DNA of 64,000 nt, taken from positions 65,401,522-65,465,521 of the forward strand of contig OX104117.1 of the NCBI GenBank assembly GCA_944474755.1, in the 5' to 3' direction. A program made the translations under genes and the position numbers. This DNA is from Limnoperna fortunei (taxonomy: Eukaryota; Mollusca; Bivalvia; Mytilida; Modiolidae). The notes below the pieces were generated by a model. The model saw only the letters and a program-made list of their open reading frames with translations, was not told the DNA's origin and did no database searches. Positions 1 through 12,200 of the stretch are shown piece by piece. Positions within the stretch are counted from its first letter, which is position 1; every line of letters starts with the position of its first letter.

Positions 1-205
1 AAACAGACAATGGCAATGGTTTATCAGAAAGTGATGTGATGTGTGGTGTCTGTTATGAACTATTGATTTTACCAACTACACTGCGATGTGGTCATAATTT
101 TTGCCGACCCTGTTTGGCAAACTGGTACTTAGCTTCGAAGAAGACAGAATGTCCGGTGTGCCGCCAGACCTATCAGGAGAAACCAGAAGTCAACAACCTT
201 CTGAG
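1..205 (+). CDS. BFAR: BFAR exon with RING finger (5' end outside window)
   Basis: The reading frame starts at base 3 and ends with CTG AG before the donor GTAAAG at 206. It encodes a full C3HC4 RING: CGVC (bases 42-53), CGHNFC and CRPC around 87-113, and CPVC near 150-161, followed by QTYQEKPEVNNLL. RING domains of this type recruit the ubiquitin-charged E2. No in-frame ATG is visible, so the start lies upstream. Confidence 0.93.
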
Positions 206-3200
206 GTAAAGTTGAATTTGTTTTGTCAAGTTGTTTTGAGTTTATTGTTCGAATCTTGCACACTCAGCAATTTTTGTAGCCGCATCATAGCATCCAGATT
301 ATTTGAAGAGAGAGGGAGCCAGAGTGCTTGGAAAGAAAACCATACCTTTGGAAGGGAAACTGGCAATCCACCTCAATTAAAATTACTAAATTAGTGTTGA
401 ACAGCAGAGGATCCTTGGACTAGCCAGAGTCTAGCATATCCTGGCATGAAGCAGACTCAAACTTACAACCTCATTGTTGACACATGGGTGATCATCAGTA
501 AATGTCTAACTACATGTACCTGGACCACTTGGCCACAATATTAATGGCAACAGTTAAAAGTATATCATCTAACATTTTCCTTCAGATTTCATGTACAAAT
601 GTATTTAATTTGTGTTTTACTTTAATTTCCATTTTCTACACAACTGACATGTTTTGAAAAAATACTTCAAGGGTCCAAAGCCAGCTATGTGCCACATGTA
701 ACCTTAATGCATGGTTTGTGAGAGTTGTGGGCCCATAAAACCTTAGAAAATGGGTCAAACAAAGAATTGATTATGTTTTGGGTATAACAATGCTAAATTT
801 GGTGGAAGAAAATAAACCTCCAAGCAAAAATAAATGTCTTTCTGGAAATCACAACTAATTTGTATGTTGTCATTGTTAAAGTTAAAGTTTCAGCTTAATA
901 ACAAATTTTTATATACCTTTTAAGAACTCTGATTGAGAAATCCTTCAAAGCAGAGGCTGCAGAAAGAAAGCAGAAATGTTTGACTGATGAGACAAGGACA
1001 TTGTTAGAGGATTATGACAAAGCTATGACTCCTGCTACAGGACAAGGTGGAACAAGAAATATACATGTTAATTGGAACAGAAATCGAAACAGAAATGCTG
1101 CTGATTTCTGCTCAGGAATTCTGTTTACATTTGGTATAGTAGTTGTAAGTAGATTTCTGCTCAGGAATTCTGTTTATGTTTGGTACAGTAGTTGTAAGTA
1201 GATTTCTGCTCAGGAATTCTGTTTACGTTTGGTATAGTAGTTGTAAGTAGATTTCTGCTAAGGAATTCTGTTTATGTTGGTATAGTAGTTGTAAGTAGAT
1301 TTCTGCTCAGGAATTCTGTTTACATTTGGTGTAGTAGTTGTAAGTAGATTTCTGCTCAGGAATTCTGTTTATGTTTGGTATAGTAGTTGTAAGTAGATCT
1401 CTGCTCAGGAATTCTGTTTATGTTTGGGTAAGTAGTTGTAAGTAGATTTCTGCTCAGGAATTCTGTTTACGTTTGGTATAGTAGTTGTAAGTAGATTTCT
1501 GCTTAGGAATTCTGTTTATGTTTGGTATAGTAGTTGTAAGTAGATTTCTGCTCAGGAATTCTGTTTACGTTTGGTATAGTAGTTAATAGTAGATTTCTGC
1601 TCAGGAATTCTGTTTACGTTTGGTATAGTAGTTGTAAGTAGATTTCTGCTCAGGAATTCTGTTTACATTTGGTATAGTAGTTGTAAGTAGATTTCTGCTC
1701 AGGAATTCTGTTTATGTTTGGTACAGTAGTTGTAAGTAGATTTCTGCTCAGGAATTCTGTTTACGTTTGGTATAGTAGTTGTAAGTAGATTTCTGCTAAG
1801 GAATTCTGTTTATGTTGGTATAGTAGTTGTAAGTAGATTTCTGCTCAGGAATTCTGTTTACATTTGGTGTAGTAGTTGTAAGTAGATTTCTGCTCAGGAA
1901 TTCTGTTTAAGTTTGGTATAGTAGTTGTAAGTAGATCTCTGCTCAGGAATTCTGTTTATGTTTGGTATAGTAGTTGTAAGTAGATTTCTGCTCAGGAATT
2001 CTGTTTACGTTTGGTATAGTAGTTGTAAGTAGATTTCTGCTTAGGAATTCTGTTTATGTTTGGTATAGTAGTTGTAAGTAGATTTCTGCTCAGGAATTCT
2101 GTTTACGTTTGGTATAGTAGTTATTAGTAGATTTCTGCTCAGGAATTCTGTTTACGTTTGGTATAGTAGTTGTAAGTAGATTTCTGCTCAGGAATTCTGT
2201 TTACATTTGGTGTAGTAGTTGAAAATAGATTTCTGCTCAGGAATTCTGTTTACATTTGGAATAGTAGTTGTAAGTAGATTTCTGTTCAGGAATTCTGGTT
2301 ATGTTTGGTATAGTCACAGTTGTAAGTAGATTTCTGCTCAGGAATTCTGTTTACATTTGGTATAGTAGTTGTAAGTAGATTTCTGCTCAGGAATTCTGTT
2401 TACATTTGGTATAGTAGTTGTAAGTAGATTTCTGCTCAGGAATTCTGTTTACGTTTGGTATAGTAGTTGTAAGTAGATTTCTGCTCAGGAATTCTGTTTG
2501 CATTTGGTGTAGTAGTTGTAAGTAGATTTCTGCTCAGGAATTCTGTTTACATTTGGAATAGTAGTTGTAAGTAGATTTCTGTTCAGGAATTCTGGTTATG
2601 TTTGGTATAGTCACAGTTGTAAGTAGATTTCTGCTCAGGAATTCTGTTTACATTTGGTATAGTAGTTGTAAGTAGATTTCTGCTCAGGAATTCTGTTTAC
2701 ATTTGGTATAGTAGTTGTAAGTAGATTTCTGCTCAGGAATTCTGTTTACGTTTGGTATAGTAGTTGTAAGTAGATATCTGCTCAGGAATTCTGTTTACAT
2801 TTGGTATAGTAGTTGTAAGTAGATTTCTGCTCAGGAATTCTGTTTACGTTTGGTATAGTAGTTGTAAGTAGATATCTGCTCAGGAATTCTGTTTACATTT
2901 GGTGTAGTAGTTGTAAGTAGATTTCTGCTCAGGAATTCTGTTTATGTTTGGTATAGTAGTTGTAAGTAGATCTCTGCTCAGGAATTCTGTTTACGTTGGT
3001 ATAGTAGTTGTAAGTAGATTTCTGCTCAGGAATTCTGTTTATGTTTAGTATAGTAGTTGTAAGTAGATTTCAGTCTTCACGAAAGTTGCAAATGACATGC
3101 CTGACATTCGGTCTGGCCATCCATGTCCACCTGCCTGACCGAAGACAATTGTGCCGGACCGAAATTTTCAATAAAACAATACTCATGAAAAATTCAGTTA

Positions 3201-6200
3201 TAAAATCTTTGTGTTTGAGATCACAAATTATTTGCTAAATCACTACTTGATGTTAATTATTAGATATAGATAAAAGATTTTTTATAAAAATCTCAATATA
3301 TTTACATTTGAGTTTGATGTTAGGCAAAATTATAAGAAAGTCAATGTTTCAATTTGGGTTTTCGATCAAATCCATTTTACTTATCATCAATTAAAATTTT
3401 TAACATAGAACACAGTTAAAAATATTGATTAAAACATAAGCAAGTATTAAAAATAAATATAATCAACCAATGTAATTACATTAAGAGTTTCTGAGTAGGG
3501 TAATAATAATGTTAATCTCTACTATTTTCAGTATATTTTCAAAATTCAAAAACTCAGTTTGAAAATTAGAACAGCCTTCTTTATCTTCATTTTATTTGTA
3601 GATCAAAATTTGATTCCGGTGCTGATTTTGTATGACACCGGTTTATATATTAGAATAGATGCTTTATCCAATCAAAATGCGCGACTATAATTAAAGGGGA
3701 ATGACCATGGAATACCGGTGTCAAGTAAATTTAACACTAATTTTGTGGTGCCTTTCGATTAAGTTAAGTAAATTAAGAAGATAAAAAGGTCAAATGATTG
3801 TCAGACGCAAAACAAAGAATCATTGGACCGCGTCTCATGAAATTTATCTGCCGGTCATTTGGTCAGACACAATTAAATAGACTGCCGGTCCAATGGCAAT
3901 TTTACCGGACGGGTTCGGCGGACCGGCATATTTCGCGAAGACTGAGATTTCTGCTCAGGATTCTGTTTATGTTTGGTATAGTAGTTGTAAGTAGATTTCT
4001 GCTCAGGAATTCTGTTTATGTTTGGTATAGTAGTTGTAAGTAGATTTCAGCTCAGGAAATCTGTTTACGTTTGGTATATTAGTTGTAATATAAGTAGATT
4101 TCTGCTCAGGAATTCTGTTTATGTTTGGTATAATAGTTTGTAAGTAGATTTCTGCTCAGGAATTCTGTTTAGATTTGGTGTAGTAGTTGTAAGTAGATTT
4201 CTGCTCAGGAATTCTGTTTACATTTGGTATAGTAGTTGTAAGTAGATTTTTGCTCAGGAATTCTGTTTATGTTTGGTATAGTAGTTGTAAGTAGATTTCT
4301 GCTTAGGAATTCTGTTTATGTTTGGTATAGTAGTTGTAAGTAGATTTCTGCTTAGGAATTCTGTTTACGTTTGGTGTAGTAGTTGTAAGTAGATTTCTGC
4401 TCAGGAATTCTGTTTACGTTTGGTATAGTAGTTGTAAGTAGATTTCTGCTCAGGATTCTGTTTATGTTTGGTATAGTAGTTGTAAGTAGATTTCTGCTTA
4501 GGAATTCTGTTTTCATTTGGTTTAGTAGTTGTAAGTAGATTTCTGCTCAGGAATTCTGTTTATGTTTGGTATAGTAGTTGTAAGTAGATTTCTGCTCAGG
4601 AATTCTGTTTACATTTGGTATAGTAGTTGTAAGTAGATTTCTGCTCAGGAATTCTGTTTACGTTTGGTATAGTAGTTGTAAGTAGATTTCTGCTCAGGAA
4701 TTCTGTTTATGTTTGGTATAGTAGTTGTAAGTAGATTTCTGCTCAGGAAATCTGTTTACGTTTGGTATATTAGTTGTAAGTAGATTTCTGCTCAGGAATT
4801 CTGTTTACATTTGGTGTAGTAGTTGTAAGTAGATTTCTGCTCAGGAATTCTGTTTATGTTTGGTATAATAGTTTGTAAGTAGATTTCTGCTCAGGAATTC
4901 TGTTTAGATTTGGTGTAGTAGTTGTAAGTAGATTTCTGCTCAGGAATTCTGTTTACGTTTGGTATAGTAGTTGTAAGTAGATTTTTGCTCAGGAATTCTG
5001 TTTATGTTTGGTATAGTAGTTGTAAGTAGATTTCTGCTTAGGAATTCTGTTTATGTTTGGTATATTAGTTGTAAGTAGATTTCTGCTCAGGAATTCTGTT
5101 TATGTTTGGTATAATAGTTTGTAAGTAGATTTCTGCTCAGGAATTCTGTTTAGATTTGGTGTAGTAGTTGTAAGTAGATTTCTGCTCAGGAATTCTGTTT
5201 ACGTTTGGTATAGTAGTTGTAAGTAGATTTTTGCTCAGGAATTCTGTTTATGTTTGGTATAGTAGTTGTAAGTAGATTTCTGCTTAGGAATTCTGTTTAT
5301 GTTTGGTATAGTAGTTGTAAGTAGATTTCTGCTCAGGAATTCTGTTTACGTTTGGTGTAGTTGTTGTAAGTAGATTTCTGCTCAGGAATTCTGTTTACGT
5401 TTGGTATAGTAGTTGTAAGTAGATTTCTGCTCAGGAATTCTGTTTACGTTTCGTATAGTAGTTGTAAGTAGATTTCTGCTCAGGAATTCTGTTTACGTTT
5501 GGTGTAGTAGTTGTAAGTAGATTTCTGCTCAGGAATTCTGTTTATGTTTGGTATAGTAGTTGTGAGTAGATCTCTGCTCAGGAATTCTGTTTACGTTGGT
5601 ATAGTAGTTGTAAGTAGATTTCTGCTCAGGAATTCTGTTTAAGTTTGGTATAGTAGTTGTAAGTAGATTTCTGCTCAGGATTCTGTTTATGTTTGATATA
5701 GTAGTTGTAAGTAGATTTCTGCTCAGGAATTCTGTTTATGTTTGGTATAGTAGTTGTAAGTAGATTTCTGCTTAGGAATTCTGTTTTCATTTGGTTTAGT
5801 AGTTGTAAGTAGATTTCTGCTCAGGAATTCTGTTTATGTTTGGTATAGTAGTTGTAAGTAGATTTCTGCTCAGGAAATCTGTTTACGTTTGGTATATTAG
5901 TTGTAAGTAGATTTCTGCTCAGGAATTCTGTTTACATTTGGTGTAGTAGTTGTAAGTAGATTTCTGCTCAGGAATTCTGTTTACGTTTGGTATAGTAGTT
6001 GTAAGTAGATTTCTGCTCAGGAATTCTGTTTATGTTTGGTATAGTAGTTGTAAGTAGATTTCTGCTCAGGAAATCTGTTTACGTTTGGTATATTAGTTGT
6101 AAGTAGATTTCTGCTCAGGAATTCTGTTTACATTTGGTGTAGTAGTTGTAAGTAGATTTCTGCTCAGGAATTCTGTTTACGTTTGGTATAGTAGTTGTAA

Positions 6201-9200
6201 GTAGATTTCTGCTCAGGAATTCTGTTTACGTTTGGTATAGTAGTTGTAAGTAGATTTCTGCTCAGGAATTCTGTTTACGTTTGGTATAGTAGTTGTAAGT
6301 AGATTTTTGCTCAGGAATTCTGTTTACGTTTGGTATAGTAATTGTAAGTAGATTTCTTTTCATTAATTCTTTCTATATTTGGTATTGTTGTTGTAAGTAG
6401 AGTCCTTTTCAGAAATTCTTTATATCCAGTAATTCCACTGAATGATAGTATGTGGGGATCCCTATATAAGTCCATTTGTTCATTGGTCCTTTAGTCCATC
6501 TTAATTTGGTTTTGGTATGGTAATTCAAAAAGTTTGCATCCAATTTCAATAAATCTGTGATATATTGTTACATACCAGGTGGTTAAGTAGCCTATGGATA
6601 CTGGAGGAATTCCATCATTAGTGAAGGTCAATTTTTTTTATTTGATTTCAAGTAAATCTTGGAATATAACCTGGTGGATAGGAATCTTATCTATTTTTGG
6701 GGAAATTCACTCAAATTTCAAGGTCACAGTTGCAGAAAAAACATAAAAAAAGACATGTCGATTGATAACTAAAAAATGTACCTCTGATTTTAATATAATT
6801 TTAACATTATTAATATTTTAACATAATATTGTTACCTATCAGGTGGGTAAGAAGCCTATTAATGTAAAAATTTAAGTGGGGTTAGCAGTGATCACTAGAT
6901 CATCTTTTGTCTAGTTTTACATTTGGTATAGTAGTTGTAAGCAGAGTTCTGTTCAGGACTTCATTTTATGTTTGGTATAGAAGATGTAAAAAGATTTCTG
7001 CTTTCGAATTCTTTTTATACTTGGTATGATAGTTGTAAAAAGATTCCTGATCAGGAATTCTTTAGTGAGTAAATTTTCAAGTACAATTAGAAAAACCTTT
7101 GACAATTGTTTAATGAGTACAGAAAGAAACTGTTTTAAAGATTGTCCAATTTCATTGTCTTTACTGTCCACAGATTGTCTATTTGGTATATTACTGGAGA
7201 AATATAGATGATGGACTGCTTATAAGAAAAAATGTGGTACAATGGACAACAGAGGATGTTTATCACTGGCTGTCAGACTTGGGAACTTGGGCAGAACCAT
7301 ACAAGGAAAACTTTCTCAATAATACTGTTGGTACGCATTTATATCTGTGTTCAGTGTTAGCTATTACCTCAGAAATAGAATAAAATTACAAATGAAATGT
7401 GTAGAATTACATTAATCCTGTGTTTTACCAAATTTGGTACCATTTTAATAAACTCTGCAGTCTGTTCAAAGGGTTGTAAAGTTACCAGTCAAATAATTGC
7501 AATGAGAACTGGTATACAGATACCAAAACACATATGACTACTGTGAAACAGTCAGATGTAAAACATTGTATGATTGACTGAAAAATTGTGTATACTCCAG
7601 TGAACAAAATTTGAGGTGTCATGGTGGTACATACAAAGCAAGTAGGCCATATGCGAAAATTGTTTATTCCACCACATTCTTTTTCTCTTTGAAGTGTTTT
7701 AAAATATCTATTTCAATACAGGAAATGTTTAATAATTAAATTATACAGGTTGATAGTTATTATTTGTTTGGTCCATTAGACAAAAACTCAGATGTTTTAC
7801 ACACTTAAACCAATATGGGTTACACAAATTTGTATAACAGTCAGTTTATTTCTTCATGAACCAAAAATAATTACTATTAATTCCTAATTATTTAAATAAC
7901 AGGACTAATATAATCCAAATAATTATTTAATCCAAACAAGAGTTAAGAAATATCAGGGACAAATATAAATGATAAAATGCAATACTATTAGAGGGAGATA
8001 ACCCATACATGCCAGAGTTAAAAAAATCATTAGGTAATCCTAATAATTAAACACTTATTAAGAATATAAAAGCTAACAATGTGTTAAGTAGACTGAATGT
8101 TTTGCCATGAAAATCATCTCAGTGGTTTTCTGTTTTTATTATTTACATATATTTTGTTAGGTAACTGTTTTTCAATACAAACTGCTTATTAGATTTGAAT
8201 ATTTCTGTATAACTAAACAATTTTTACTTAAACAGATGGTCACTTATTACTTGCCATCAATGAAAACACTTTGAAGACAGTATTAAATGTATCAGAACCT
8301 CTGCATCAGGCAGCCATTTTGTCAGCAATAGACAGTCTCCGAGCAACAGGAATGAAAATTCCATCTACATTATGGGAGTACAAGGTTATATGTTTATTTA
8401 AGACAGTGCACAAAAGATGATTGCAATACAAACAATTTTTATTAATAATCTGTATATTTTGTCTGAAAATTTGCGACAGGAACTTATTGTGTTAATTTCA
8501 AGTAAAGAAATGAATAACAGAGAATGGCTTTACACCATGCAAGACATATTTTAATTTTTTATCTTCAGTTTTGGGGTTCCTATGTTGAAATGAAGACGGT
8601 TTTATTTCCCTGTGGGGAAGTTTTTCTTTTTGTAAATCTTTGCATACAGGAGGAAAATGGAAAATGGAGCTGAGTGTTTTTGTGTCAAAAGAAACTGTAA
8701 TTTATGTATTTTAGTTCTTACATTCAGGCTATGCCTTGTTCCTGTTGTATGGAATCAAAGTCTACCCAAGACTGACCATGCTGTATTTGTTTTATTTCAG
8801 GCCTTACACCCAGGCTATGCCTTGTTCCTGTTGTATGGAATCAAAGACTACCCAAGACTGACCATGCTGTATTTGTTATATTTCAGGCCTTACACCCAGG
8901 CTATGCCTTGTTCCTGTTGTATGGAATCAAAGACTAACCAAGACTGACCATGCTGTATTTGTTATATTTCAGGCCTTACACCCAGGCTATGCCTTGTTCC
9001 TGTTGTATGGAATCAAAGACTACCGAAGACTGACCATGCTGTATTTGTTTTATTTCAGGCTTTGCACCCAGGCTATGCCTTGTTCCTGTTATATGGAATC
9101 AAAGACTACCCAAGACTGACCATGCTGTATTTGTTTTATTTCAGGCTTTGCACCCAGGCTATGCCTTGTTCCTGTTATATGGAATCAAAGACTACCCAAG

Positions 9201-12200
9201 ACTGACCATGCTGTATTTGTATTGGTTTGACTATTACAACATGTTCCTTCCATTGGTACATTTCACATGCCCAGAGGAACAGGAGGAGTATTTTAATAAG
9301 TTGAATTTGGTAAGTTTTTATTAGCTCACCTAGACTGAAGGTCCAAATGAGCTGTTGGCATCACTTGGGTCTGGCATCTGTTGTGCGTCTGTGGTTAAAT
9401 TGTTTTTTTTTTAAATTTTCCCATCTGAAACCACTTGGCCAGTTTATTTCAAACTTGGCCACAATTATCCTTAGGGTAACTAGTTATGTAAATTTTAGGT
9501 CTGTTTGTTTATTCCTACGTCTGCCCCACCACAGTTTACCCATGTGCAGTGATTTAGCTAGCGCTCGCCACTTTCGCAATTGACGAACCCTTTTCAGAAA
9601 TGACGAAAATATTTTGAACGTAATTCGCCACTTAAAATTTTAAAATTTCAAAATTTTCATCGTCAAAGTCGCCACAGATAAATCCAAATATCTTACCCAA
9701 GGTACAAGTTTATGACCCAAAGCAATCAAAGTAATTATGTAATAGACATGTCACTAGATATTATTTGATAATTAATCACTTAATTACTGTGTACACATCG
9801 TCACACGCGATCAAGCATAGCCAGTTGGATAGCAACTCGGGCGATCTTTTTGTGGTCCCACACCGCCTTGGTTCATCATTGCTCTGTCATTTTGAGAGAG
9901 TCGTCTTAAATTTCCTTTTAATTTTATTGCTATTATCGTCAGAAATCATCATATTTGTGTTATAGCGTCATGTTTATCTTGTACGCGCCATTTGTTTACG
10001 CTGGTTCCCGCGTGCTTTTACTTTGTATATATAGCGTAGGTTAAAATATCGGAAACCAGTTCAAAGCAAAAGATACTACCGACGGTTTTCGGAGCGGATA
10101 TGAATTCAGTGCCGGAGATTGAAAAATACGATGCTTCTAGAATTTAAATGACTTGAAAAATTTAAACATAAACACAAATTAATATTTTGGCAATCACTTT
10201 TTTAAAGTTGTTCATTTAAATCTGCTCAAATATATGTTCTATGGCAATATTACATTGAATACATAAAATTTATTATAAAATGGTGCTAGAAAATATTAAA
10301 TATTTATTGATGTTTAATGTATTCATTAATTAAGAGTCTTGCATGCATTTATACATATAAATAAATATACACACATATAAGGTTTTAAAAATCGTCACAC
10401 GCAAAAGTGACTAATGGTTCAAAAATCCTAGCTAAAACCCTGCATGAGTTTAAGCATTTTTTTTATGAAGATTACTTTACATCCTTGATATGCAGCTACC
10501 ATTGATGAGATCACTTTACGGGCAACATTTTGTAGAGATAGCTAAATATTCCAGGTTTGAGTGAACTTAGAAAAAAAAGGGGGGTTTTCCAATATGTTCC
10601 AAGCAGGACATCGGTGTCACTGAGACATATTATATTCTTATTCGCCAAGCTCAAACGTATATAAATTATTTATTAAATAAAACCCAACACATGTATAGGA
10701 TTAAGTATGCCATCTGGTGTAGCAGCTTTATTATATACATTTCAAAAATAACGAAAATGACAATGTCTTTCATACACACTACACACCATTAGCATCAATG
10801 ACAAAAAACATCAGTAATTATCTAAAAAAGAAAATTTTAATGGAATTAAAATATATACAATCATAAGAAAACCATCATAATGGGTGGGTGGGCGGGTATC
10901 TCAAACATGAAAGCTGCTAAACCGGTAGAATGGCAAACTTCGAATAAATATGCAACTCATCTATACCCGTATAAATACGACTCGTCCCGCCAAAAAATGC
11001 ATGAAATGCACGAGACTACTCATCTACCCGTAAACAAATTCACATTACTGTATTTAAACCAATAAGAATCCATATGCAAATTATGCATAAATATGCAAAC
11101 AACCCAACTGAATCCACGTGTTTTTATTTGTAAACAAAAACACTTGCTACCTGTGTACATGCTTTCAGCTAACTTTAATAAATATATTTTTTGGCCGGAT
11201 TTCACAGAGTAGAATATAGGAGTCAACACACATTTTTTGTTAATATCTCAAAAATCATAATAGCTTAAGAAAAAAAATCATTGCCTCAAATTGATCAGTC
11301 CATTAAGCTCTACAAATTTCTAGTTCTGAGTTGTGTATTGACTTTTTGTATGAGTTATAGCCCTCAATTTATGTTTTTTGACATAATTTTTGGTTTTTTA
11401 CGATTAACTTTAAAACTTTAAGAGCTAGATTGATAGTATAAATTGCTAAAATGATCAGCAAGGCAATGCCTACAAATCACATAGTCCAAAATTGTCAGAC
11501 CACTCCTTATAAGAGTTATTACCCCTAAAATGACAAATTTTTATGAAATTTTCAGTTTTCTTACTGTAACTTGAATGCTATAACAGCTAGAGTGAAACTA
11601 TATAGTGCAAAAAAGTTAAGACAGTTCAAAGTCATTATATCTTCCAGGTGAGTGAGAGACTCTTGTTAGGCATATTTTGAGGTAATAATTAACAAAACAA
11701 ATTATTTGCGGTCCTGATTTATTCAGGTGTAATACAGAATTCCACTTTTTTTATGTAGATATTTTTTGTAATTGTTTCTTTATTTTATAGTAACTTCAGT
11801 TTTTGCCATTTGTTTACCTATAGAGTGAATGAAACCTTGTCAATATTTGTTTGTATGTTCATACAAACAGGACATACATATGTTAATCATCTTTAGTGAC
11901 ACACCATATAAATGTGTGTTGTAAATAGGCCAGATCATTTAAAACAGTCAATATTATAAAAACCCATATGACATTTAGGCCTAAGTTAAACAAAACTGTT
12001 TAGACTCTTAAAAAACATGTAGTATTATCCCCTCTTGGCTCAATATATTGAATAGCATCATATAATCAGGTTTTTGTCTCGCCTGCGACGAGGAATCCGG
12101 CGGCGGCGGCGGCGCGTAAACACTTGGACATCTTGCTTCATATATTTGTAAGCCCAAGCCCTAGGTCCATCAAATTTGGTCCAGAGGTAGCTTATGATAA

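Noticed and set aside
1103..6360. CRISPR-like regular repeats
   Set aside because: Units are contiguous without unique spacers, the DNA is animal, and the unit is an exon edge.
8657..8947. 96-codon open frame before exon 5
   Set aside because: It is readthrough of the 86-bp repeats in shifting frames and ends at the TAA of one repeat.
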